This document shows positions 17,599 through 28,619 of a stretch of DNA of 64,000 nt, in pieces (position 1 is the stretch's first letter; every line of letters begins with the position of its first letter). The notes beneath the pieces are model-generated. The model saw nothing but the letters and a program-made list of their open reading frames with translations. It ran no database searches and was not told the DNA's origin. Both the position numbers and the translations under genes were made by a program. Source of the DNA: Paracoccus methylarcula (GTDB lineage: Bacteria > Pseudomonadota > Alphaproteobacteria > Rhodobacterales > Rhodobacteraceae); assembly GCF_003007735.2 (NCBI RefSeq), contig NZ_PXNQ02000011.1, positions 62,001 to 126,000 on the forward strand, given 5' to 3'.

Positions 17599-20500
17599 TC
17601 ATTCCGCCGCCTCGCGGACCGGAGCGCCGCCGGAACGGAACTGCGCCAGCAATTCCTTGCGGCGCGGTGCCGCCTCATCGGCCGCCTTGTCCTTGATCAG
17701 TCCATATCCGCGAATATTCAGCGGCAGTTCCGCCAATTCAATGGCGATGGGCATTGTCGCGTCCGTCACCTTGCCCAGAACCTCGCGCATATCGGCTTCA
17801 TATTCGCGGATCATGGCACGTTCCCGACGCCGTTCGGCCATGTAGCCAAAGGGATCGAGCGGGGTGCCGCGCAGGAATTTCATCGCCGCCAGCAGCTTGA
17901 AGCCTTTCAGCATCCACGCGCCGAACTCGCGTTTTTTCGGGCGTCCCTCGGCATCCTTGCCCGGCAGGACCGGCGGAGCCAGGTGGAAGGACAGTCTCAC
18001 ATCGCCTTCCCATGTCTCGGCGATCTGTTCAGCGGTGCTCAGATGTAGCCGCGCCACCTCGTATTCATCCTTGTATGACAAGAGCTTGTAATAGCCTCTT
18101 GCAACGGATTCCCGAAGTGGCGCGGGCGCGGAATCAACCAGCTTGCGGAATTTCCTCGCCAGCCCCTTGCCTTGATATTCAATCAGGCGGGTGGCGCGGT
18201 ATTCGACCGGATCGACTGGAATTTCAGTGATTTCGGCGGGTTTCCTCGCCTGATCCGGGAAAGCGATGGCCCAACGCCCGATCTGGAAGGCGCGCTGGTT
18301 TTCCTCGACCTTGGTGCCGTTCAGGCGGATCGCCTCCATGATCGCCTCGAAACTCAGCGGCAGCAGACCGCGCTGCCAGCAGGCCCCCAGCACCAGCATA
18401 TTGGAATAGATCGAATCCCCCAGCAGCCGCAGCGCGAGCTCATTGGCGTCGAAGAAGGCCGATTTCTCGCCCAAGCGGGCCTCCAGCGACAGTTTCAGCC
18501 GGTCCGAGGGCACCTGGAAATCGCGGAAACGGGTGAAATCGCCGGTGATGATCTCGTGATCGTTGACGACCGCACCGGTCCGCCCCTTGGTCATCAACCC
18601 GATGGTCTTGGCCCCGGCGGTCACGACCAGATCACCGCCGACGACACAATCGGCCTCGCCCACCGCCACGCGGATGGCGCTGATATCCTCGGGCCGGTTG
18701 GCCAGACGCAGATGGATATGCACGGCGCCGCCCTTCTGTGCCAGCCCGGCCATTTCCATCATGCCCGCGCCCTTGCCATCGACATGCGCCGCCTGCGCCA
18801 GCACCGCGCCGATGGTCACAACCCCGGTGCCGCCGACACCGGTGATCACGACATTATGCGTGCCGTCTATCTCGGGAAGCGCGGGCATGGGCAGGTCTGG
18901 CAATTCGAACGCCTCTGCCTTGGGCTTGCGCAGCTTGCCGCCGCGAACCGAGACAAAGCTGGGGCAGAAGCCGTTCACGCAGGAGTAATCCTTGTTGCAA
19001 CTCGACTGGTCGATCTGTCGCTTGCGGCCCAGTTCCGTGTCCAGTGGCACCACCGAGACGCAATTCGACTGCACCCCGCAATCGCCGCAGCCCTCGCAGA
19101 CCTCGGGATTGATCCAGATCCGCCGGTCGGGATCGGGGAAGGTGCCCTTCTTGCGGCGGCGGCGTTTCTCGGCCGCGCAGGTCTGGATATAAAGGATCGC
19201 GCTGACGCCCCCGACCGTTTCCAGTTCGCGCTGCACATTCATCATCTCTGCGCGTTCCTCGAAGCGCAGCCCCGAGGGGAATTGCTTGCGGTCCACATCC
19301 TCCTTCTCGTCATAGACGACGATCACCGGATCGACGCCCATCGCGGTCAATTCGCGGGCGATCTGCGGTGCGGTCAGCCCGCCCTCGTTCGGCTGCCCGC
19401 CGGTCATCGCCACGGCATCGTTATAGAGGATCTTGTAGGTGATATTGGTTTCCGCAGCCAGGGCGGCGCGGATCGCCAGAGAGCCGGAATGATTATAGGT
19501 TCCGTCTCCAAGGTTTTGGAAAACATGGGGTCTCTTGCTGAACGGAGCCTCTCCGACCCAGTTCACCCCCTCACCGCCCATATGGGTGAACCCTTCGGTC
19601 TCGCGGCCCATCCACTGCACCATGTAATGGCAGCCGATCCCGGCATAGGCGCGGCTTCCCTCGGGCAGTCGCGTCGAGGTGTTATGCGGGCAACCCGAGC
19701 AATACCACGGCGTGCGCGTGGCGATCTCGGGGGCGTTGTCGTTGCGCAGAACCTCGGTCAGACGCGCCAGCCCGGCCTTGATATGCTCGGTGCCGCGGCC
19801 CTCCTCGATCAGGATGCCGCCGATCTTCTGCGCGATCATCACCGGGTCCAGCGCATAGCGCGTCGGAAACAGTTCCTCGCCTGTGCGGTCATGTTTCCAG
19901 CCATGCACCCGGCGACCGTGGCGATTGTCGAAGATCGCCTCTTTCAGCTGCACCTCGATCAGCTTTCTCTTTTCTTCAACACAGACGATAAGTTCAAGAT
20001 TTTCAGACCATTCCTGCATGGACTTCATGTCCAATGGCCAGGTCTGCCCGACCTTGTAGGTGGTCAGGCCCAAGCGTTCCGCCTCGGCCTCGTCGATGCC
20101 CAGCAGGGACAATGCATGTACCAGGTCCAGCCAGTTCTTGCCTGCTGCCACGAAACCGATCTTGGCGCCCGGCTTGCCCCAGATCTTGCGGTCGATGCGA
20201 TTGGCCCGGCTGAACGCCTCGGCCGCCCATCGTTTGTGATCGATCATCCGTGCCTCTTGCAGCACCGGGGTATCGCCAAGCCGGATATTCAGCCCGCCCT
20301 CGGGCATGGCGAAATCGGGCGTCACGAATGTCAGCCGATGCGGATCGCCATCGACCACCGCCGTCGCCTCGACCGTGTCCTTCATGGTCTTGAGCCCGAT
20401 CCAGACCCCGGCAAAACGCGACAGCGCAAAGCCATACAGACCATAATCCAGGATTTCCTGGACCCCCGCCGGGGACAGCACCGGGATATAGGCGTCGATC

Positions 20501-20988
20501 ATCGCCCAGTCCGACTGATGCAGCACGGTCGAGCTTTCGCCGGTATGATCGTCGCCCATGGCCATCACGACGCCGCCATGTTTCGACGATCCGGCCATAT
20601 TGGCATGGCGCATCACGTCGCCGGTCCGGTCCACGCCCGGCCCCTTGCCATACCACAGGGCATAAACGCCGTCATATTTGCCCTCGCCGCGCAGTTCCGC
20701 CTGCTGACTGCCCCAGATCGCGGTCGCGGCGAGATCCTCGTTGAGGCCGGGCTGAAAGAGAACGCCAGCCTCGGTCAGCCGCTTGCCCTCGCGCATCATC
20801 TGCAGATCGACACCGCCAAGGGGGCTGCCGCGATAACCGGTCACGTAGCCTGCCGTGTTCAGACCGGCGGCTTTGTCGCGTGCCGCCTGCATGAGCATCA
20901 GCCGAACCAATGCCTGCGTGCCGTTCAACAATACGTGCGATTTCGACAAATCAAAGCGGTCGGCTAGCGAGAATTCTTGCTTGCTCAT
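17599..20988 (-). CDS. Indolepyruvate ferredoxin oxidoreductase, fused alpha-beta form
   Basis: This is a cytoplasmic thiamine-diphosphate enzyme that decarboxylates aryl pyruvates to aryl-acetyl-CoA with ferredoxin reduction. The 1129 residues join the IorA and IorB parts. The pyrimidine-binding half is N-terminal, and the ThDP motif GDGTYNHSGSLAIRAAL is near residue 495. Cysteine clusters CEGCGDCGVQSNC and CVNGFCPSF (about residues 630-670) imply Fe-S centres, and the gamma-type domain with ITGVGGTGVVTIG follows. A GGAGGAG ribosome site precedes the ATG. A perfect minus-strand -10 and a palindromic operator lie about 35-60 nt upstream, shared with the divergent LysR gene. Confidence 0.93.
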   Translation of the reverse strand: MSKQEFSLADRFDLSKSHVLLNGTQALVRLMLMQAARDKAAGLNTAGYVTGYRGSPLGGVDLQMMREGKRLTEAGVLFQPGLNEDLAATAIWGSQQAELRGEGKYDGVYALWYGKGPGVDRTGDVMRHANMAGSSKHGGVVMAMGDDHTGESSTVLHQSDWAMIDAYIPVLSPAGVQEILDYGLYGFALSRFAGVWIGLKTMKDTVEATAVVDGDPHRLTFVTPDFAMPEGGLNIRLGDTPVLQEARMIDHKRWAAEAFSRANRIDRKIWGKPGAKIGFVAAGKNWLDLVHALSLLGIDEAEAERLGLTTYKVGQTWPLDMKSMQEWSENLELIVCVEEKRKLIEVQLKEAIFDNRHGRRVHGWKHDRTGEELFPTRYALDPVMIAQKIGGILIEEGRGTEHIKAGLARLTEVLRNDNAPEIATRTPWYCSGCPHNTSTRLPEGSRAYAGIGCHYMVQWMGRETEGFTHMGGEGVNWVGEAPFSKRPHVFQNLGDGTYNHSGSLAIRAALAAETNITYKILYNDAVAMTGGQPNEGGLTAPQIARELTAMGVDPVIVVYDEKEDVDRKQFPSGLRFEERAEMMNVQRELETVGGVSAILYIQTCAAEKRRRRKKGTFPDPDRRIWINPEVCEGCGDCGVQSNCVSVVPLDTELGRKRQIDQSSCNKDYSCVNGFCPSFVSVRGGKLRKPKAEAFELPDLPMPALPEIDGTHNVVITGVGGTGVVTIGAVLAQAAHVDGKGAGMMEMAGLAQKGGAVHIHLRLANRPEDISAIRVAVGEADCVVGGDLVVTAGAKTIGLMTKGRTGAVVNDHEIITGDFTRFRDFQVPSDRLKLSLEARLGEKSAFFDANELALRLLGDSIYSNMLVLGACWQRGLLPLSFEAIMEAIRLNGTKVEENQRAFQIGRWAIAFPDQARKPAEITEIPVDPVEYRATRLIEYQGKGLARKFRKLVDSAPAPLRESVARGYYKLLSYKDEYEVARLHLSTAEQIAETWEGDVRLSFHLAPPVLPGKDAEGRPKKREFGAWMLKGFKLLAAMKFLRGTPLDPFGYMAERRRERAMIREYEADMREVLGKVTDATMPIAIELAELPLNIRGYGLIKDKAADEAAPRRKELLAQFRSGGAPVREAAE

Positions 20989-21024
20989 CCTGCGTCTCCT
21001 CCAATGCCCGAAGGCTTCAAGGGG

Positions 21025-21047
21025 ATTATAGGTCAGAATAGCTGACC
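21025..21047 (-). promoter_or_regulatory. Palindromic operator abutting a -10 box between iorAB-type gene and lysR
   Basis: Positions 21031-21047 read GGTCAG-AATAG-CTGACC, a perfect inverted repeat containing a T-N11-A LysR box. Immediately next to it, 21025-21030 reads TATAAT on the minus strand. The palindrome would occupy the spacer and -35 zone of the oxidoreductase promoter, where no good -35 is visible. The obvious candidate to bind is the divergently encoded LysR protein. Confidence 0.6.
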
Positions 21048-21149
21048 GATAAAGGGTAATTTCCCTGCTTGACGTAAAGCGCGCGGACAGGCAGGTGATT
21101 GGCAGATTTGCAAAAAACGCATGGCTGCCAAGGCAGGATTGTAACAGCG

Positions 21150-22055
21150 ATGGACTGGGACAAGTTAAGAATATTTCACGCGGTTGCCGATGCGGGCAGC
21201 CTGACGCATGCTGGCGACACGCTGCATCTGTCGCAATCCGCCGTCAGCCGCCAGATCCGCGCACTCGAAGAGGCGCTCGGGACCACGCTGTTCCACCGCC
21301 ATGCCCGTGGACTGATTCTCACCGAGCAGGGGGAACTTCTGTTCGACGCCACCTCCTCGATGGCCCGCAAGCTCGACAGCGCCTCGGCACGGATGCGCGA
21401 CAGCGCCGAGCATGTCCTGGGTGAATTGAAGGTCACTACAACGGTCGGCTTCGGCACCTTGTGGCTGGCGCCGCGTCTGGTCAAGCTCTACGACAAATTC
21501 CCCGATCTCAAGATCGACCTGATGCTGGAGGAGCGCGTCCTCGACCTGCCCATGCGCGAGGCCGATGTCGCCATCCGCATGAAGGAACCGAGCCAGTCCG
21601 ACCTGATCCGCCGCCGGTTGCTGAATATCCGCATGCGGCTTTATGCGACGCAGACCTATCTGGATCACGCGGGCATTCCCGAATCCATGGCGGATCTGAC
21701 CAAGCATCGGCTCATCTGCCAGAAGATCGATCAACCGCAGGTCGCCGCAGGCGCCCGCCTGATCCAGGACATCATGGCGCAGGAGATCACCTCGACCCTG
21801 ACGGTGAACAATTATTTCGGCGTCTTGCAGGGTGTCCTGGCCAATGTCGGGATCGGCGTGCTGCCCGATTACCTGACGGCGGATCACCCGGAACTGGTGC
21901 GGGTGCTGCCCGATATCGATTCGGCCGAGGTGCCGGTTTTCCTCGCCTATCCCGAGGAGCTTCGCCAGACCCGGCGCGTCGCGGCCTTCCGCGATTTCGT
22001 CCTGGAAGAGATCCAGGCCTATCGCCGCATGCAAAGCGAAGGCGCCACCCGGTAA
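21150..22055 (+). CDS. LysR-family transcriptional regulator
   Basis: The 301-residue regulator has an N-terminal winged helix-turn-helix (KLRIFHAVADAGSLTHAGDT, then LSQSAVSRQIRALEEALG) and a substrate-binding domain from about residue 90. I chose the ATG at 21150, which gives the standard MDWDKLRIFHAV start; the open frame begins 51 nt earlier without homology. It is divergent from the indolepyruvate oxidoreductase, with a LysR-type palindrome between them, so local control of that gene is likely. The effector is unknown. Confidence 0.92.
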   Translation: MDWDKLRIFHAVADAGSLTHAGDTLHLSQSAVSRQIRALEEALGTTLFHRHARGLILTEQGELLFDATSSMARKLDSASARMRDSAEHVLGELKVTTTVGFGTLWLAPRLVKLYDKFPDLKIDLMLEERVLDLPMREADVAIRMKEPSQSDLIRRRLLNIRMRLYATQTYLDHAGIPESMADLTKHRLICQKIDQPQVAAGARLIQDIMAQEITSTLTVNNYFGVLQGVLANVGIGVLPDYLTADHPELVRVLPDIDSAEVPVFLAYPEELRQTRRVAAFRDFVLEEIQAYRRMQSEGATR

Positions 22056-22283
22056 ACCGTGCGGTCGGAACCCATCGTTACCCCCTACCCCGAAATGCGG
22101 CGGAACCGGAATTTCCGGCGCATCGCGCATGTCCGTGAAAGACCCGAGTCAACAGGTCCGACAAAAACGCGCCATCGGCCAAAACGCGCCGATCACGCGT
22201 TTTCCCCGGAATATCTACGACTTTCGCCTGTAGCCATTCGGTCACTGCATGCCCGCTATGCTGCGCGCGCAGCATGATTTCTC

Positions 22284-22311
22284 TTGAACGGTGCACGATC
22301 TGCACATAAAT
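22284..22311 (+). promoter_or_regulatory. Candidate sRNA promoter
   Basis: TTGAAC at 22284-22289 and ATAAAT at 22306-22311 are spaced by 16 nt, a plausible -35/-10 pair in the 440-nt gap between lysR and purL. It would start a transcript near 22317 that ends at the strong terminator at 22375-22401. Confidence 0.4.
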
Positions 22312-22316
22312 CGGTC

Positions 22317-22401
22317 TGCGAAGGCGATGGTTTGCGTAATCGCTCATCACCTTCTACCTCCCTGTTGGACTTAGGCCGGGCCTCGTGCCCGGCTTTTTTT
22401 T
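22317..22401 (+). ncRNA. Candidate small RNA (about 85 nt) between lysR and purL
   Basis: The stretch contains a short hairpin (GCGAT/ATCGC flanking GGTTTGCGTA, about 22325-22344), an unstructured pyrimidine-rich segment CACCTTCTACCTCCCTG that is complementary to Shine-Dalgarno sequences, and an intrinsic terminator. This architecture is common in trans-acting alphaproteobacterial sRNAs. An alternative is that the terminator simply ends the lysR transcript. The upstream promoter-like pair favours an independent RNA. It is a prediction from layout only. Confidence 0.4.
22375..22401 (+). terminator. Intrinsic terminator upstream of purL
   Basis: A perfect 7-bp stem GCCGGGC/GCCCGGC with a CTCGT loop is followed by eight T residues. 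It is the strongest rho-independent terminator in the window and isolates purL from upstream transcription. Confidence 0.9.
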
Positions 22402-22494
22402 ATTCCCCCGACCGCAAGACTGCCGCAGCGCCCTTTCCATGCGCCGCAACTCGCCATAAAAGGCGCGTGAACGCACGGGCAGGAAGGGCCAATC

Positions 22495-24671
<2,177 letters not shown>

Positions 24672-24675
<4 letters not shown>

Positions 24676-25815
24676 TTGTCCGCGCGCCCGCAGGCCATGC
24701 CGCCATCGTCCTGGCCGCCGGGCGCGGCATTCGCGCCGGCGGGGCACAGCCGAAACAATGGTGCGATCTCGGCGGCCGCCCGGTGCTGGCCCGCGCGCTG
24801 GACGCCTTTGCCGGGTTCGAGCGGGTCGTGCTGGTCGTTCATCAGGACGATATGAGGGCAGCCATCGCGCAATTCGCAGGCCCCGTCACCATCGTCACCG
24901 GGGGCGAGACCCGTTCCGCCAGCGTCATGGCGGGCCTGGCGGCGCTGGAAGGTCAGGCGAGCCATGTCCTGATCCATGACGGCGCCCGCCCCCTGACGCC
25001 CGCCCGTGTCATCCAGGGGGTCATCGACGCGCTGGAAGGCGGCGCCATCGCCGCCGCCCCCGGTCTGCCCGTGTCGGACACGCTCTGGCGCGGCGAAGCG
25101 GGGCATGTCTCGGACATCACGCCGCGTGACGGACTTTATCGCGCCCAGACCCCGCAGCTTCCGCCTGCCCGAGATCCTCGCCGCCCATCGCGCCCATCCC
25201 AAGGGCGCGACCGACGACGTGGCGCTGGCCCTGAAGATGGGCCATCCCGTTGCCATTACCGAGGGCAGCGAGGACAATCTGAAGATCACATGGCCGGGTG
25301 ATTTCACCCGCGCCGAAAAGCTGCTGGGGGGTGCGATGGATATCCGCTTGGGCAATGGGTTCGACGTGCATGCCTTTGGCCCGGGCGATCATGTCTGGCT
25401 CTGCGGCATCCGCATCCCGCATGATGCGGGCCTGGTCGGCCATTCCGACGCCGATGTCGGCATGCATGCCCTGACCGATGCCATCTATGGCGCGCTGGCC
25501 GAGGGCGATATCGGCCGCCATTTCCCGCCCTCCGATTCGCAATGGAAAGGCGCGGCGAGCGAGATCTTCCTGCGCCACGCCACCGACCTTGCGCGCGAGC
25601 GGGGTTTTCGCCTCGCCAATGCGGACGTGACCCTGATCTGCGAAAAGCCCAAGATCGGTCCCCATGCCAGTGCCATGCAGGCCCGTCTGTCCGGGATCAT
25701 GCGGGTCGAGGCAGAGCGCATCAGCGTCAAGGCCACCACCTCGGAGCGGCTCGGCTTCACCGGGCGGGGCGAAGGTATCGCGGCGATCGCGACCGCGAGT
25801 TTGATCAAGGGATAG
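24672..25815 (+). CDS. ispDF: Bifunctional IspD/IspF (MEP isoprenoid pathway), frameshifted
   Basis: The fusion protein carries the cytidylyltransferase IspD ([14 protein letters not shown] near residue 13) and MECDP synthase IspF ([36 protein letters not shown]). The frame breaks near 25157, where CAGCTTCCGC replaces an expected CAGGCCTTCCGC (Q-A-F-R). Adding two bases gives 381 continuous residues, the usual length. As read, IspD loses its last third. IspF could still start at the internal ATG at 25336, which has a G-rich site before it. The pathway is normally essential, so a sequence error is the likelier explanation. Confidence 0.9.
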
Positions 25816-25818
25816 ATC

Positions 25819-26310
25819 ATGGACAGACTTCTCTGCATCTGGTTCGGCACCGGCCTGCTGCGCCCCGCCCCCGGCACATGGGGCTCGGCCATCGCCGTCG
25901 CGCTTGGCGTGCTGCTGCATCGGATCGGCCATTTTCCCCTGCTCGCCCTTGCCACCATCGCCGTCACCATCGCCGGCTTCTGGGCCGTGCGCCGCTATAC
26001 CGCAGGCATGGCCGATCCCGACCGCAGTGAAATCGTCATCGATGAAGTGGCAGGCCAATGGCTGGCCCTGTGCTTTCCCTCGGCCGCCTTCTTCTTTGCA
26101 CAAATACCTTCCGACAATTTCCCCTATCCCGGCTGGCTGGCCGCCTTCGCCTTCTTCCGCCTGTTCGACATCTGGAAGCCCTGGCTGGTCGGCCGCGCCG
26201 ACCGCGAGGGCGGGGTTGACGGTGTGATGAAGGACGATCTCTGGGCCGGGCTGTTCGCGGGCATCGCCACGCTGATCGCCGCCGCAATCGCGCATCTGGT
26301 GCTGCTATGA
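25819..26310 (+). CDS. pgpA: Phosphatidylglycerophosphatase A
   Basis: PgpA dephosphorylates PGP to phosphatidylglycerol in the inner membrane. The 163 residues show the N-terminal RPAPGTWGSA motif, IVIDEVAGQW with acidic metal-binding residues, and several hydrophobic helices. An unusual part is residues about 90-98 (AFFFAQIP). There the DNA (26088-26110) matches, on the opposite strand, the tail of the intergenic terminator repeat. It lies 3 nt after ispDF, and its stop overlaps pncC. Confidence 0.92.
   Translation: MDRLLCIWFGTGLLRPAPGTWGSAIAVALGVLLHRIGHFPLLALATIAVTIAGFWAVRRYTAGMADPDRSEIVIDEVAGQWLALCFPSAAFFFAQIPSDNFPYPGWLAAFAFFRLFDIWKPWLVGRADREGGVDGVMKDDLWAGLFAGIATLIAAAIAHLVLL
26088..26110 (-). 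repeat. Terminator-repeat tail inside pgpA
   Basis: The minus strand reads GGTATTTGTGCAAAGAAGAAG, differing at only two positions from GGTATTTCAGCAAAGAAGAAG in copy 2. It is in frame inside pgpA and encodes AAFFFAQIP. The hairpin part of the repeat is absent. Confidence 0.5.
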
Positions 26311-26777
26311 GCCTTGCTGCCGATGTGCTGGAGGCCGCCCGCGCACGCAAGGTGCTCATCGCCACCGCGGAAAGCTGCACCGGCGGCCTGATCGCCGGGG
26401 CATTGACCGAACAGCCGGGTTCCTCCGACGTGGTGGATCGCGGCTTCGTCACCTATTCCAACGCCGCCAAGCAGCAGATGCTGGGCGTCCGCGCCACGAC
26501 GCTTGAGGCCCATGGCGCGGTCAGCGAGGCCGTCGCGGGTGAGATGGCCTCGGGCGCATTGTCCCGCTCGGATGCCGGCCTGACCGTCGCCGTCACCGGC
26601 ATCGCGGGTCCGGGTGGCTCGGAACACAAGCCCGAAGGCCGGGTCTGTTTCGGCATCGCCGATGCGTTCGGAATCACCACCGAAACCGTGGATTTCGGCG
26701 CCATCGGCCGAGGTCAGGTCCGCGCGGCAACGGTGGATCATGCGTTGCGGCTGCTGCTCGCGGCCCTGGAGCGGTAG
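26307..26777 (+). CDS. pncC: CinA-family nicotinamide-nucleotide amidase
   Basis: The 156-residue protein is the stand-alone CinA C-terminal domain, which deamidates NMN back to nicotinate mononucleotide. Characteristic segments are LIATAESCTGGLIAGALT, with the active-site serine in AESCTGG, and VAVTGIAGPGGSEHKPEG. It overlaps pgpA by 4 nt and ends the purL operon. With nadD at 7.4 kb it belongs to NAD metabolism, though it is not linked to it here. Confidence 0.93.
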   Translation: MSLAADVLEAARARKVLIATAESCTGGLIAGALTEQPGSSDVVDRGFVTYSNAAKQQMLGVRATTLEAHGAVSEAVAGEMASGALSRSDAGLTVAVTGIAGPGGSEHKPEGRVCFGIADAFGITTETVDFGAIGRGQVRAATVDHALRLLLAALER

Positions 26778-26824
26778 CAGCAGCCCTGACTCATCTGCCC
26801 GGGACGAATCCGGGACAGGCTGGT

Positions 26825-27064
26825 TTAGCTGTCGTCGGTGTCGGGACCAATATTGACACCGGACGTATCGTCGTCATCCGAGGCGATCGCGGCAACCACC
26901 CCCAGCAAAAGCAGGGAGGGAACGACAAGACCGGCATTCGAGCTGGAAGGTTGCTCTTCGACGATCACGGGCTCGACATCGATAACCGGGGCGACATAGC
27001 CGCCAGCCAGTGCCGAAGAGGCAGTCAGTCCAAGAATGGCAGGGAGAATGGCGAATTTAATCAT
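26825..27064 (-). CDS. Small exported or membrane-anchored protein (79 aa)
   Basis: The protein has a signal peptide (MIKFAILPAILGLTASSALAGG), a short Val/Ile/Pro/Glu-rich stretch (APVIDVEPVIVEEQP), a single hydrophobic helix (GLVVPSLLLLGVVAAIA) and an acidic Asp-rich tail. Similar tiny proteins occur widely in Rhodobacteraceae, but I know no function for them. I place the start at 27064 because the signal peptide begins there; six extra in-frame residues upstream are possible. It converges with pncC. Confidence 0.7.
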   Translation of the reverse strand: MIKFAILPAILGLTASSALAGGYVAPVIDVEPVIVEEQPSSSNAGLVVPSLLLLGVVAAIASDDDDTSGVNIGPDTDDS

Positions 27065-27192
27065 GCTTGTGCTCCGTTTCACTGGTTACATCGCCGCTCG
27101 GGCGACACTCGCGAGTGAACCTTAGCCCCATGAACGCCCCGATGTCACGTGGCAATGGCAAGATATCTTTGCCGGTTGCGAAGACCGGATCC

Positions 27193-27300
27193 ATTCCCGG
27201 CGTCCAGCGGGAATCCCGTCCGGTCCCGGCAAGGCTGGTCGCGCCCGGATGCGCCGGGCTTGCAATGATGCCCTTGCCGGACTAATCCGCTGGAACCAGC
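27193..27300 (+). promoter_or_regulatory. Structured metZ leader (three hairpins)
   Basis: The region before metZ contains ATTCCCG/CGGGAAT (27193-27199 with 27208-27214), GCCCGG/CCGGGC (27243-27248 with 27254-27259) and GCTGG/CCAGC (27289-27293 with 27296-27300). The last sits just before the start codon. The structure could regulate metZ, but I could not match it to a known SAM riboswitch. Confidence 0.3.
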
Positions 27301-27316
27301 AAGAGGCAAGCATGTT

Positions 27317-28503
27317 ATGAGCGTCACGTCAGCCAAGGGGCTCCATCCCCGCACTCAGGCCGTCCATCACGGAACCCGTCGCAGCCAATATGGCGAGATG
27401 GCCGAGGCGATCTACCTGACGCAGGGCTTCGTCTATGACAGCGCCGCGCAGGCAGAGGCACGCTTTGTCGAAAGCGGCCCCGACGAGTTCATCTATGCCC
27501 GCTACGGCAATCCCACCAGCCGCATGTTCGAGGATCGCATGGCCGCGCTGGAGGGCACCGAGGACGCATTCGCGACCGCAAGCGGCATGGCGGCGGTGAA
27601 TGGCGCGCTGTTTTCGCTTTGCGCGCCGGGCGATCATGTCGTCGCGGCACGGGCGCTGTTCGGTTCCTGCCTCTATGTCCTGGACCTACTGGCGAAATTC
27701 GGGGTCGAGATCTCCTATGTCGATGGCACCGATCTGGATCAGTGGAAATCCGCGATCCGTCCCGGCACCAGGGCGGTATTCTTCGAGTCGGTCTCGAATC
27801 CCGGGCTGGAAGTGATCGACATGAAATCCGTCGCCGATCTTGCCCATGCGGCGGGGGCGGTGGTCGTGGCGGATAACGTCTTCGCCACCCCGGTCTTTTC
27901 CCGCGCGGTCGAGCTGGGCGCCGATATCGTCGTCTATTCCGCCACCAAGCATATCGATGGCGGCGGGCGGGCACTTGCCGGCGTGGTTTGCGGCACGCGG
28001 GACTATATCCGCGGCACGCTGGAACCCTATCTGAAACATACCGGCGGCGCGATCAGCCCGTTCCATAGCTGGATCATGCTGAACGGGTTGACGACGATGG
28101 ATCTGCGGGTGCGGGCACAGGCCGACAGCGCCGCGACGATTGCCAAGGCGATGCAGGGCCATTCCCGGCTGAAACAGGTCATCTATCCGGGCCTGCCCGA
28201 ACATCCGCAGCATGATCTCGCGATGCGGCAGATGGGATCGGGCGGCACCATGATCGCGATGGAGATCGAGGGCGGCAAGGATGCCGCTTTCACCGCTCTG
28301 GACCGGCTGCAGATCGTCAAGATCTCCAACAATCTGGCGACGCCAAATCCATCGTGACCCATCCCGCGACAACCACGCATCAGCGCCTGTCCGACGAGGA
28401 CAAGGCGCGGCTTGGCATCACACCGGGCCTGCTGCGCCTGTCGGTCGGGCTGGAGGATGCGCAGGACCTGATCGGGGATTTGCGGCAGGCATTGGGCAAC
28501 TGA
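27317..28503 (+). CDS. metZ: O-succinylhomoserine sulfhydrylase, frameshifted near its C terminus
   Basis: This PLP enzyme makes homocysteine directly from O-succinylhomoserine and sulfide. The cofactor lysine is in VVYSATKHIDGGG near residue 212. N-terminal landmarks are GLHPRTQAVHHGTRRSQYGE and YARYGNPTSRMFE. The frame breaks near 28336, where AATCTGGCGACG lacks a G. Restoring it continues as NNLGDAKSIVTHPATTTHQR and on to GLEDAQDLIGDLRQALGN, 395 residues in all. Unrepaired, the last ~50 residues are lost. A structured leader precedes the gene. Confidence 0.92.
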
Positions 28504-28619
28504 TTCCGCAAAAACACCGAGATCCGTCGGTTTTCGGGGGTGATTTAGGTTAATCGTCTCTTTAGAATGGCTCGGACTGTGCCCATATGGAGGGGCGCAG
28601 TCCCAAGGAGGATGACCGC

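Noticed and set aside
18172..20967. Long open frame (931 codons) antisense to the indolepyruvate oxidoreductase
   Set aside because: It is a shadow of a clearly conserved gene, with no ribosome site or recognisable motifs.
22078..22347. Possible 89-residue protein on the minus strand between lysR and purL
   Set aside because: A good GGGAGGT site precedes the ATG, but codon use is less GC-biased than neighbours, no homology is recognised, and the region is better explained by a plus-strand sRNA and terminator. Kept as a weak possibility only.
27241..27316. SAM-II riboswitch before metZ
   Set aside because: CTTGCAA and hairpins are present, but the conserved GCTAAAAAG block and pseudoknot partners were not found.
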